Shown: piece after piece, positions 43,921 to 52,155 of the stretch
Layout: every line of letters begins with the position of its first letter
How positions within the stretch are numbered: position 1 is the stretch's first letter
Source of the DNA: CAJXJP01 sp964022365
Lineage (GTDB): Bacteria > Patescibacteriota > Gracilibacteria > BD1-5 > UBA6164
Length of the DNA: 64,000 nucleotides
Assembly: GCA_964022365.1 (NCBI GenBank)
Contig: CAXHZN010000001.1
Coordinates: forward strand, 124,001-188,000
Direction of reading: 5' to 3'
Made by a program: the position numbers and the translations under genes
The notes under the pieces: model-generated
Told to the model about the DNA's origin: nothing
Database searches by the model: none
The model's input: only the letters and a program-made list of their open reading frames with translations

Positions 43921-44217
43921 ATGAAAATGTTAAATGCAATTTGTGAATATCTCTGGTTTTTATTTTGCTACTTTGGGAAAAGTAGACTGCATCGTATTAT
44001 CGATAATCCTCGGCTAACACCTGAAGAAATCATTCGCGATGTTAATAAAACCTCGACTTTACATGGACATTATGCCACTCCTTGTAAAACCATAAAACCG
44101 CGCAATTCCATTTATTCTGAGTTAGTATATGACTCAATATATTGCATTTGGAAATGGCCTAATTTTGAACAACGTACACAAGAAGAAAAAAGGAAATTCA
44201 AAAAGAAGTTTAGCTAA
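43921..44217 (+). CDS. Small protein, unknown function, atypical codon use
   Basis: 98 residues from ATG 43921 to TAA 44217, with CTGGAG as ribosome-binding site. It contains codons that are rare elsewhere here (CGG, CGC, CCG, CTC), a higher GC than neighbours and no UGA. N-terminal hydrophobic segment (YLWFLFCYFG), then a basic region (RLHRIIDNPRLTPEEIIRDV). A perfect terminator follows. Together with the divergent 43525 gene it looks like a foreign pair. Confidence 0.6.
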   Translation: MKMLNAICEYLWFLFCYFGKSRLHRIIDNPRLTPEEIIRDVNKTSTLHGHYATPCKTIKPRNSIYSELVYDSIYCIWKWPNFEQRTQEEKRKFKKKFS

Positions 44218-44237
44218 TAGCTAAACTTCTTTTTTTT
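44200..44237. terminator. Bidirectional terminator
   Basis: AGAAGTTTAGC / GCTAAACTTCT hairpin with A- and T-runs. Confidence 0.85.
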
Positions 44238-44841
44238 ATTGAACTCATTGAAGAAAAACATCTAAACGATTTTTTGCTTTTTCTAAATTTTCATCAAAAT
44301 TATCTTCTGGTAAAAATGAAATAATAATTCATAAGAAAAAACTTACAAAACTCTGTGAAAATAATTCTGGTAAAAATCTATTTTGAAATTCTAAACGTAA
44401 AATTCCTTGAGAATAAATTTCTGCTGCATATTTTTCAAAACCTGAAATATCATTTTTAGAATATTTTTCTAATAATACTTTTTCTTCTCCAGTAAATTTT
44501 TCAAAATAATGAAGTCTTTCTACCTGACGAAAACTTTCATCATTTTTTAATAGCTGAAAATAAATTTCTATCATTGAGTAAAATTTTTGACGAACAGAAG
44601 TAATTTTTTCAAAATCTAATTCGAGCATCATAGAATATTTTTTATAGTTTTGATCAAGAAGTTTTTCTAACATTTCATTTTTTCCAGAGAAATTCCAATA
44701 AATCGCGCCTCTGGTTACTCAAGCTCAAGAAGCTATTGATTCTAAAGAAGTGTGATAATAACCCTCTTTCTCAAACAAATATCCTGCGACTTTTAGTAAT
44801 AATTTTTTCGTTATTTCATGTTCTTCTTTTGTTTTTCTCAT
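44236..44841 (-). CDS. TetR-family transcriptional regulator
   Basis: 201 residues from ATG 44841. N-terminal HTH: TKKLLLKVAGYLFEKEGYYHTSLESIASGAGVTRGAIYWNFSGKNEML, close to AcrR-type regulators, with Gly residues of the turn as UGA. The C-terminal ligand domain is helical and acidic. A near-perfect 14-base inverted repeat is 10 bases upstream of the start, so it is probably autoregulated. No efflux pump is adjacent except the MFS transporter 0.8 kb away. Confidence 0.9.
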
Positions 44842-44850
44842 TTTTTGTAA

Positions 44851-44882
44851 TAATTATACATACACTGATGTATGTATAATTA
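44851..44882. promoter_or_regulatory. TetR-type operator
   Basis: Perfect inverted repeat: TAATTATACATACA, 4-base spacer, TGTATGTATAATTA. It contains the TACATACA half-site type of AcrR-like operators and lies between the TetR gene and the divergent gene at 44986. Confidence 0.8.
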
Positions 44883-44924
44883 TTTTTACTTTAATATCAA
44901 GTAAAAATAGTTAAAAAGTATTTT

Positions 44925-44954
44925 TTGACAAAATATATTTTATTATGATAAAAT
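44925..44954 (+). promoter_or_regulatory. Promoter of the 44986 gene
   Basis: TTGACA, 18-base spacer, TAAAAT preceded by TGA (extended -10 style), about 30 bases before the ATG. Confidence 0.65.
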
Positions 44955-44985
44955 ACTTTAAATACAAAATAACTCTTCTCTTAAA

Positions 44986-45306
44986 ATGGAAAATTGCAAT
45001 AATAATCCCTATAATCTAGAAGCATACGATGAGAATTCAGAAAAAAATGAATTGACTCCTGCTCAGCAAGAATTATACAATGAAAAAATGGATCAATTAA
45101 AACAGGATTCTCAAGCAGCGCAAGAAAAATATTCATTACAGGATTTTGATGAAAACTCACTAGAACAACAAATTGATAATGTACAATCAGAAGTATGCGA
45201 CCCAGAAAATCCATATTGATTAGAAAATTTGGACGAAATAAAAAAAGATGAAAATAAATCTTCGAAAAATTTCTTTTCTCAAGTAAAAAATTTTTTTAAT
45301 TTTTAA
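44986..45306 (+). CDS. Small acidic protein, unknown function
   Basis: 106 residues from ATG 44986, rich in Asp, Glu, Asn and Gln (MENCNNNPYNLEAYDENSEK onward), with one UGA (NPYGLENLDE). The C-terminus is hydrophobic-basic (NFFSQVKNFFNF). No domain recognised. The divergent TetR operator is about 100 bases upstream and may influence it. Confidence 0.6.
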
Positions 45307-45307
45307 A

Positions 45308-45345
45308 TAAAAAACTACGAAAAATATATTTTTCGTAGTTTTTTT
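45308..45345. terminator. Bidirectional terminator
   Basis: AACTACGAAAAATA / TATTTTTCGTAGTT hairpin with A- and T-runs, shared with recJ. Confidence 0.85.
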
Positions 45346-46993
45346 AAGAAATCACTATATCTACTACCTTGAGCATTAAATTCTTTTTTCACATCCAGAC
45401 ATCTTCTGACATATCAAAAATGAGATCTATTTTTTCAGCCTTTTTTATATCTTCAAGATATTGACCAAATCAGAAACCATAAATTTTATATCCATGTGGA
45501 GTTTTAAAATGAATATGATCACGGGAATTTTTCCCTAAAATTTCAACTGAAGTAAATTGCAAATCTTCAACCATAAAAACTGGTTTTGTATTCCCTATTC
45601 CATAGGGTTTAAATTTATTAATTTTATACAAAAATCCAAAACCTAATTCATTTAAACCAACCAATTTATCAACTTTTATTTCTTTTTTATGCGCTCTAAA
45701 ATCAATTGCATTTAGTTCTGCTAATAATTTAGTCTTAAACTCTCAAAATTTTTCACGTTTTATAGAGAAACCTGCAGCTTGTTTATGTCATCAAAAAGCT
45801 ATAAAATAGTCTTTATATTTTTCTAATATTTCAATCATAGAAAAATATTCTGGAGCTCTACAACTTGCAACTAATTTGTCTCACTCATCTTTTAAAACGA
45901 TTGAAGGTCTATAAAATTGTTCTGTTAATCTTCCTGCTACAATCCCAATTATCCCGTGTTCAATAGCTGGAGAATAATAAAATAATAAATTATCTTTCGG
46001 ATTTACTTTTTGCAGCGCTTCTTCTACAAACATTTTTGTTTGAAATTTTCTTTGTTCATTGAGATTTTCTATTTCATGAAGCGTTTGTTCTAATGTTTCA
46101 CCATTATTTAAAATCAAATTCACAGCCTTATACGGACTATCCATTCTCCCTGCTGCATTCAATCTTGGTCAAATCACAAAACCAAATACATCTGCATCTA
46201 AATCTGTATTTATTTTATCTTCTATCAGCCTTCTAATTCCTCTACTACGCGAGTTTCTGATTTGTTTTAATCATTCTATTACAATCAGTCTATTTTCACC
46301 AGTCAGCGTCATACAATCTGCCACAGTTCCGATAGCACAAATATCTATAGATTCACGAATATATTCTTCATATTCTTCAAAATCCAACACTTCACTTGCA
46401 ACCGCGCACATTACTTTAAATGCAACTCCAGCTCCAGCTAAACCTTTAAATGGATAATCACAATCTGGCCTTTTGGGATTAACAATAGCAACAGCTTCTT
46501 CAGGAATTTCATCCGGAACCGCGTGGTGATCCGTAACAATAATATCTACTCATAATTTTTTTGCATGTTTTATCACATCAATATCACGAGTCCCACAATC
46601 AACGGTAATAATTAAACTTACTCAGAGTTCTTTACACTCATCTACAAAATAATCCTTTAATCCATATCAATCATTTACCCTGTGAGGCAATCTATAACTC
46701 GCTTTTATACCAATTTTTTTGAAAAAATGCATTAAAATAGAAGTACTTGTAACTCCATCAACATCATAATCTCAAAAAATCATTACTTTTTCATCATTTT
46801 GCTTCGCTTGTAAAATTCTTTCTACAGCCCTATCCATATCCTTTAAGCCAAATGGATCATGTAAATCGTCAATTGTTCTTTCTAATTCTAACGGATCATC
46901 AAATCTTTTCATTAATATTTCTTCAATATTTTGATTATCAGATGTTTCATCATATGAAATAATATTTTTCTTTATACTTACTTTTTGTTTCAT
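45344..46993 (-). CDS. recJ: Single-stranded-DNA-specific exonuclease RecJ
   Basis: 549 residues from ATG 46993. DHH motifs in order: VMIFGDYDVDGVTSTSIL (DYDxDG), GLIITVDCGTRDID, DIIVTDHHAVPDEIP (DHH), ALAGAGVAFKV and GPRLNAAGRMDSP. The DHHA1 region includes GIIGIVAGRLTEQFYRPSIVL and GGHKQAAGFSI. It is a 5'-3' ssDNA exonuclease for recombination, mismatch and base excision repair. Many Gly are UGA. Confidence 0.95.
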
Positions 46994-47002
46994 TTTTTTA
47001 AT

Positions 47003-47046
47003 ACCCCCATCCCCCTTCGGGTACTTCCCCCTTTGACAGGAGGAAG
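47003..47046. repeat. Dispersed GC-rich palindromic repeat, upstream of recJ
   Basis: ACCCCCATCCCCCTTCGGGT...ACTTCCCCCTTTGACAGGAGGAAG. Best-preserved intergenic copy. Confidence 0.8.
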
Positions 47047-47177
47047 AGAGTTAACAAATATTATTTTTATTATATTGATGAGAATAAAATCGCAAATACA
47101 AAAATAATTTTATAAAAACTTTACAATGATTGTTTTTTATATATTATACATTTACATCTAAATAAGAGAGGTCCTCG

Positions 47178-47417
47178 ATGTATGATATAAAAAATAAAAA
47201 ACAAAAATTTCTTGATTTAATTGCAACAATTATGATAGAACGTGACGTAAGCTACGAAACAGCTAAGTGTATATTAATTTCTGGTCTTGAAAAAGATCCA
47301 AATAATAACACAACCGAGTTTATAAAATATTGTATAGAAAAAAATAAAAATGATTTATACTGATATTTTATAACTCTAGTAAGTCCCGAAAGAAATTTTG
47401 GGCTTACTAATAGGTAA
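47178..47417 (+). CDS. Small protein, unknown function
   Basis: 79 residues if UGA is Gly (61 if UGA stops), from ATG 47178 after AAGAGAGGTCCTCG. Sequence MYDIKNKKQKFLDLIATIM, then helical and charged. The 3' codons form a hairpin (AGTAAG.CCC / GGG.CTTACT at 47378-47408) without a T-run. It lies next to the tRNA that hosts the mobile island. Family not recognised. Confidence 0.5.
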
Positions 47418-47502
47418 TATTTTTGAATAAATATTTTTATAATGTCTATTCAAAAACATTTCCCTGGAGACTTTCAGGTTACGCAGTACTGATAGTAGCT
47501 TT

Positions 47503-47531
47503 ATCCATCCCATTTGGGATGGATTTTTTTT
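47503..47531 (+). terminator. Strong orphan terminator
   Basis: ATCCATCCCA / TGGGATGGAT hairpin plus T8. It ends a transcript covering 47418-47500, which holds only a 17-codon ORF from ATG 47442 (MSIQKHFPGDFQVTQYG); this stretch could be a small RNA or leader. Confidence 0.7.
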
Positions 47532-47548
47532 GTTTAAATTTGATTATT

Positions 47549-49105
47549 TCAATTTTTCAATACAATACTTGAGCACACTAAGCGCCCGTAGCTCAGTGGA
47601 AGAGCACCAGGCCGCGGACCTGGGTTTGCGTGGGTTCGATCCCTGCCGGGCGTACCATAACGTGAATGTAAACATTTAAGACTTTTAAGTAGTGGACTTT
47701 CCTCTATTTGAAGGTCTTTTTTATGGTCTATAAAAAGTTCGAACAAATACTTTTTGATGTATTTAGCTTTTGTTTCATTATCAGCTGTTTTATAGCTTGT
47801 ATAGTGGCTTTTTAAAAGTTCGAACAATTTTTGGGTCTTGAGCTCAAAGTCTTCACTTTTTGGTTGTAAAATTTGTTCTTTAATTCTATTTATTTCGTCC
47901 GTATATTGATTATTTTTTCTCAAATATATTTCTTCACTTACTTTTCAATCGAGTTTCATATCAACTAAATCTTCTTGTTTCTTTTCGAGTTTTTCTATCT
48001 CTTTTTTATAATCAACAGATTCCTCTTTATTTGTTTCCTCATCTTTTTTCAATAAATCAAGCACCATATCTTTTTGAATATTATAAAAATCTTCATTTTC
48101 ATATTGGAGATTTTTTAGTATTTCTTCAAATTTATGAAATATTTTATTTTCATTCAGATTTACCCTATAACTACTACGTGGCTGTGACATATAATAAGTA
48201 TGTCATTTCTGTACATATGCACACAGCAGGATACCATCAATATCTTTTGCAAATCCTTTTAAATGATATGGTCTTGCTTTTCTAGGTACTTTCGCAATAG
48301 TTATTTTATTTTGATATACTCATTTTCATACAGCTTTAGCTTTATCATATGTTTGTTTTGAAATAATAGGAGTATGACTTCCCTGTATTTCTTTTCAATT
48401 CCAAGTAAAAGTTCAATAGTAGAATTTTTTATTCACTATATCTTGAATCCTACTACTTCTAATACTCATTCAAATCGATTCTCCATGTCTTTCTCTGATA
48501 ATATTAGCAATGGTAGTAAAAGCCTTATTTTCAATTCTTAAATCAAAAATTTCTTTTACAATTCTTGATTGTTTTTTATCAATATGAATTTCTTTATGAC
48601 CTTTTTTAATAGTCACATTTTTGTATCCAAAAGGCGCTTTTCATAAAAATCTTTTTGTATTATTAATACAACTTTCCATTTTATCTTTCACATCTTTACT
48701 TCTGTCTTCATTATCCATTTTAGATAATGATAAATCTAATTGAAGTAAAAATTTATCTCTTGAATTATCAGCTCTATATTCTCTCGAACTTCATAAAATT
48801 CCTTTGATTAATTTTTTATCTAACAAATCAATAATCCTCGAAGTATCAATATTATTTCTCGAAAGTCTTTTTGGTTCATCAATCACAATAAAATCTACCT
48901 TTCAACTTTTACACAAATCTATCAACTCATTAAATCAAGGTCTCGTAAATTCAGTTTTCGCACTTTTACTTTCTCCTATTTGCTTAATAACTTCCAAATT
49001 ATATTTTTCAGCCACCTTTAAACAGTTCGCTAGTTGGTGTTCTAGCGAATTTGCTTGTTTGTCATCTCTATCGGTTGATTTACGGTAGTATATTATTGTT
49101 TTCAT
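47549..49105 (-). CDS. Large serine recombinase (integrase) of the mobile island
   Basis: 518 residues from ATG 49105. Resolvase domain starts MKTIIYYRKSTDRDDKQANS, with nucleophile Ser10 and the Arg before it. EPKRLSRN follows. Then a Recombinase domain (KAPFGYKNVTI) and a zinc ribbon/coiled-coil domain with KEIEKLEKKQEDLVDMKLD. It needs UGA as Gly at several positions. The 3' end reads through the host tRNA on the opposite strand, so the last 33 or so residues are host-encoded. It is the last gene after the CBASS-like operon, 2 bases after the effector stop. Confidence 0.92.
47582..47657 (+). tRNA. Arg-type tRNA(GCG), site of island integration
   Basis: Acceptor GCGCCCG/CGGGCGT, D-arm GCTCAGTGGAAGAGC, anticodon stem CCAGG/CC TGG pairing around loop CCGCGGA (anticodon GCG, reading CGU/CGC), T-arm GTGGGTTCGATCCCTGC, CCA encoded. 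Position 33 is C rather than the near-universal U. The 3' GTACCA is the start of the 107-bp direct repeat of the island. Confidence 0.8.
47652..47758. repeat. Left island direct repeat (attL side), 107 bp
   Basis: Begins GTACCATAACGTGAATG and is identical to 56032-56138. It covers the tRNA 3' GTACCA and the 3' coding part of the integrase. Confidence 0.9.
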
Positions 49106-49107
49106 AT

Positions 49108-49647
49108 TTACTTATTATTATATAGAGACATTATTGCATACATATCACTTAATAATCTATATAAAGTATTATTAATTAAATAATCATTAGCCATTATTAA
49201 ATCACAATGTTCATTTGTAACTTTATTATCAACTCATTTAGAATAAAAAATTACTGGAATTTTTTTAGATTTAGCTCTTCATATAATATTTTGCTCAATA
49301 TCATTAGCAATTTTTTCAGGAGAATAATAAACAACTACTAAAGAGCTGTCATCTAAATTAGATAATTTATTATATCATTTTAATATCTCTATATTTTTCT
49401 TTGGGAAAATACTATTTTTTAATATTTTTTCCTCTTCATTCATATAATCTTCCCTAGAATCAGGTAATAATATATATATTTTCTTTGATAAATTTTTATA
49501 TAAACTAGCATACATTTTTATCTTTGGTGATAAAAAATATATAAATACTCAAGTAAATCATCAGATTATAATAATTACCTCTAACCAATTTCTAATATTG
49601 GTTGATAATGCAGTACTATCAACTAATGTTAATAATTCTCAAGTCAT
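49108..49647 (-). CDS. Putative CBASS effector: one-TM protein with Rossmann-like cytosolic domain
   Basis: 179 residues from ATG 49647. A single membrane segment (about 20-40, WLEVIIIIGWFTGVFIYFL) is followed by a cytosolic alpha/beta domain: KKIYILLPDSREDYMNE, then SSLVVVYYSPEKIANDI, then KKIPVIFYSKGVDN and CDLIMANDYL. Alternating strands and helices suggest a Rossmann/TIR-like fold. It follows the E2-like gene by 3 bases. By position it should be the membrane effector triggered by the cyclic nucleotide. No known effector family is recognised. Confidence 0.7.
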
Positions 49648-49650
49648 TTT

Positions 49651-50304
49651 CTAAATTTTAGTAAATAAATTAGTATTTCGTTTTAAATATTCTATAAATT
49701 TATAAAATCATTTTATAGATTTATTTGAATTTAGCTTTAATAATTTAATTAATCTTTCTCTTTCATTTTCAGAATATAAGAGTAGTTTTTTATTTCTTCA
49801 TATTAAAGGTATTATTTTTTTTAAAATTTCCATATTGTCATTTTTAGAAACTTTATTATCAAAAATAAATTCAAAATCTCATTCAAACTCATGTCAATAT
49901 TCCCATAAAAAATGTCAATTTTTTATATTAAAAGTTTGATTATATAAAAAAGGAATTATTAATTGTTCTAATATAAATTGAAAGTTTTTATTTTTATATT
50001 TTTTTTCATATAAAGTATGAGTTAAACAAAATCTTCAATCTGAATATATATGAAAATCAATTCATCTTTTTAAATCTCAACTTAATTCAAAAACTTCTGG
50101 AAATTTATGTTTATGTAATTTAATTTTAATTTTATAATTATATTCTAAATAATTCCTTCATATTTCATTTGAAATAAGAATATTATTTTTTTCATTATAA
50201 AATCCTTTAAAACTTAAAAATCACTCTATTAATTCTTCAGATTGAATTATTAATCAAGGATAATACTTTATAATAAACCTTCTATCTTCATTAGTTAGTA
50301 ACAT
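49651..50304 (-). CDS. E2-like (ubiquitin-conjugating-fold) CBASS accessory protein
   Basis: 217 residues from ATG 50304. The segment HKFPEVFELSGDLKRGIDFHIYSDGRFCLTHTLYE matches the pattern of prokaryotic E2-like proteins (FP.VF.L....R..D.H...DG..CL), with Cys93 as the likely catalytic residue and His85 nearby. No E1 (ThiF/adenylation) or JAB domain is present or adjacent. It overlaps the CD-NTase stop by 14 bases. Best fit: type II 'short' CBASS, where a stand-alone E2 primes the CD-NTase. Confidence 0.75.
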
Positions 50305-51274
50305 AATATGATTTTTGCTTATTATCTATTTTAGTTTCTATTTTTTTTATTTTTTGATTAAAAATTTCAATTATTTTTTCTTCAAAATTATTTTCATTAA
50401 TTTCTTCTAAAAAATATAATATTCTTTCTAATTGTTGTTCATTTTGTTTTTGGTTAAAATCATCTTCATCAATATATGAATCTATCATAATACTTGCGCT
50501 AGCTCTATCAGGAATGTTAGATTTAGTTAAATCAAAAGTTTTTATAGCTTCTTTTAATAAATCTAATAACTCTAATTTCATATTTCATTTAATAGTTTTT
50601 TTAACTATTTCTTCAATATGGAAAGATTTTAAACATTTTTCATTTTCTCAATATTCTTTTTTAATAACTCATTTCCACTTTTTTAAAAATCTAGTAGCAT
50701 AAATTATATTTTTATTTTCATCTTTTATTTCTTTTAATTCTTTTTTATATCATTTTGGGTCTGATTTTATTAAAGATAAATAGTCTTTATTTTCTCAATT
50801 CTCTTTTATATTTTTATAAATTTCTTTCCTTTGTTTTCTTGTCTTATATAACAGTTTTGGAACCGTATAAAGGTTATCTCAATAATTATTAACTTCTTCA
50901 TCTTTTAAAGCAATTACAACATCTATTCCAAAGTCATCCTCATCTGGTCAAAACGATATTCAAATTGAACTACTTTGAAAATCAATATTTTCATCTCAAT
51001 ATTCTTTAGATAAAATTTCATATAATCATTTTCACTTTTCAGAATTCATAAAATCATCTATATCATTTTCATCACTCTCACAAATAATATCTAAATCATT
51101 TACTGGACTTATAGCTGTTCATCTTGCATAACTTCAACTCCTAAAACAATAATATCAATTATCTTCTAATAAATTACTTATCTTATTATAATAATTTGCT
51201 ATTAGTTCATTTTCTTCTTTTTTTGGTTTTATATTATTATCTATATATCACCTTAACATACTATTTACGTTCAT
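50291..51274 (-). CDS. CD-NTase (cGAS/DncV-like nucleotidyltransferase)
   Basis: 327 residues from ATG 51274. Nucleotidyltransferase motif CFRSGSYARGTAISPVNDLDII: Gly47-Ser48, then Asp60 and Asp62, with the third Asp in DDFGIDVVIAL (Asp118). Both glycines of GSYARG are UGA. A helical C-terminal (OAS-C-like) half follows with ASIMIDSYIDED. It should make a cyclic di- or trinucleotide on phage sensing. The C-terminus is YYVTN, not the Gly/Ala end usual for E2-conjugated CD-NTases. Starts 18 bases after the regulator gene. Confidence 0.88.
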
Positions 51275-51291
51275 ATTTAATATATTATCAA

Positions 51292-51858
51292 TTAAAATTC
51301 TCCCAAATTTTGCACAAATATTCACTGAATTAAATGTTTATCAGTCAATAATTTTTCCTCCTTATTTTCATCATTTAAATCATATAAATATTTTTTATTT
51401 GATTTAGATATGACTTTTTTCAGCGTTAGTACATCATTGATTGAAATAAATACAATATCTCAATTTTTTGCAGTATCTTGTTGTTTAATTAAAACAACAT
51501 CACCTCTATTTATTCATTTTTGATAATTTTTATTCACTTTCAATAAAAGATAACTGTAGGATTCTTCCAACATTTTATTAGAAATAGAAATCATATCTTC
51601 TATATCTATTTCTTCATTTTCGTTATAATAAAATAATGGTATATCTCGAGTTTTTGGACTTTCATTTAACAATAACTTTCCATTCTCATCTCTTATAATT
51701 TTTCATTCTTGTTCTAATTTTCATACAGAGAGACTAATACTTCTCAAAGAGTTCTCCATTTTTAAAATTTTGGCAACTTTACTAATAGTGATAACCTCTT
51801 TATTTTCATGTAATAATTTTATTAAAAGAAAAACTCTTTCATCTTTTTTATTAGGCAC
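51292..51858 (-). CDS. LexA-like HTH / S24-fold regulator lacking the catalytic Ser
   Basis: 188 residues from GTG 51858. Winged HTH in residues 5-65 (VITISKVAKILKMENSLRSISLSV). The C-terminal part matches the LexA/S24 fold: LLLKVNKNYQKGINRGDVVLIKQQDTAKNGDIVFISI, then VLTLKKV (Lys site). The GDSM Ser position is Asn/Tyr here, so self-cleavage is not expected. First gene of the CBASS-like operon, so the likely repressor. A palindrome ATTAAAATTTTAAT near 51930 is a candidate operator. Confidence 0.8.
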
Positions 51859-51925
51859 AATTTAAAATTACAAATAAACAAACTAACTCTTATTACACTA
51901 TCAAAAAACACAAAAATTACAAAAA

Positions 51926-51950
51926 TATTAAAATTTTAATGTTAAAAACT
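51926..51950. promoter_or_regulatory. Candidate operator for the CBASS-operon regulator
   Basis: AATATTAAAATTTTAATGTT, a near-perfect palindrome about 75 bases upstream of the GTG start. In this AT-rich region chance palindromes are common. Confidence 0.35.
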
Positions 51951-52017
51951 AAATAATAATACTTATTTATAAAGGTTATGTATACCTAATAGAATGATAA
52001 ATATTCGTATATATAAA

Positions 52018-52155
52018 TTATATATTTTTTACAAAAACCTCCAAATACCCTACATAATATTTAAAAAAATCTTTTAATTCTTCCTCTGAATAAGTCGGAA
52101 AGACTTTTTCGAGCCTTTCCTTATATTTTTCAAAATCTAGTTTACAATTTTCCAT
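52018..52155 (-). CDS. Small acidic protein, unknown function
   Basis: 45 residues from ATG 52155, overlapping the Rep stop by 14 bases (translational coupling). Helical: MENCKLDFEKYKERLEKVFP ... FFKYYVGYLEVFVKNI. No UGA. It may be a replication or copy-number accessory, judged by position only. Confidence 0.55.
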   Translation of the reverse strand: MENCKLDFEKYKERLEKVFPTYSEEELKDFFKYYVGYLEVFVKNI

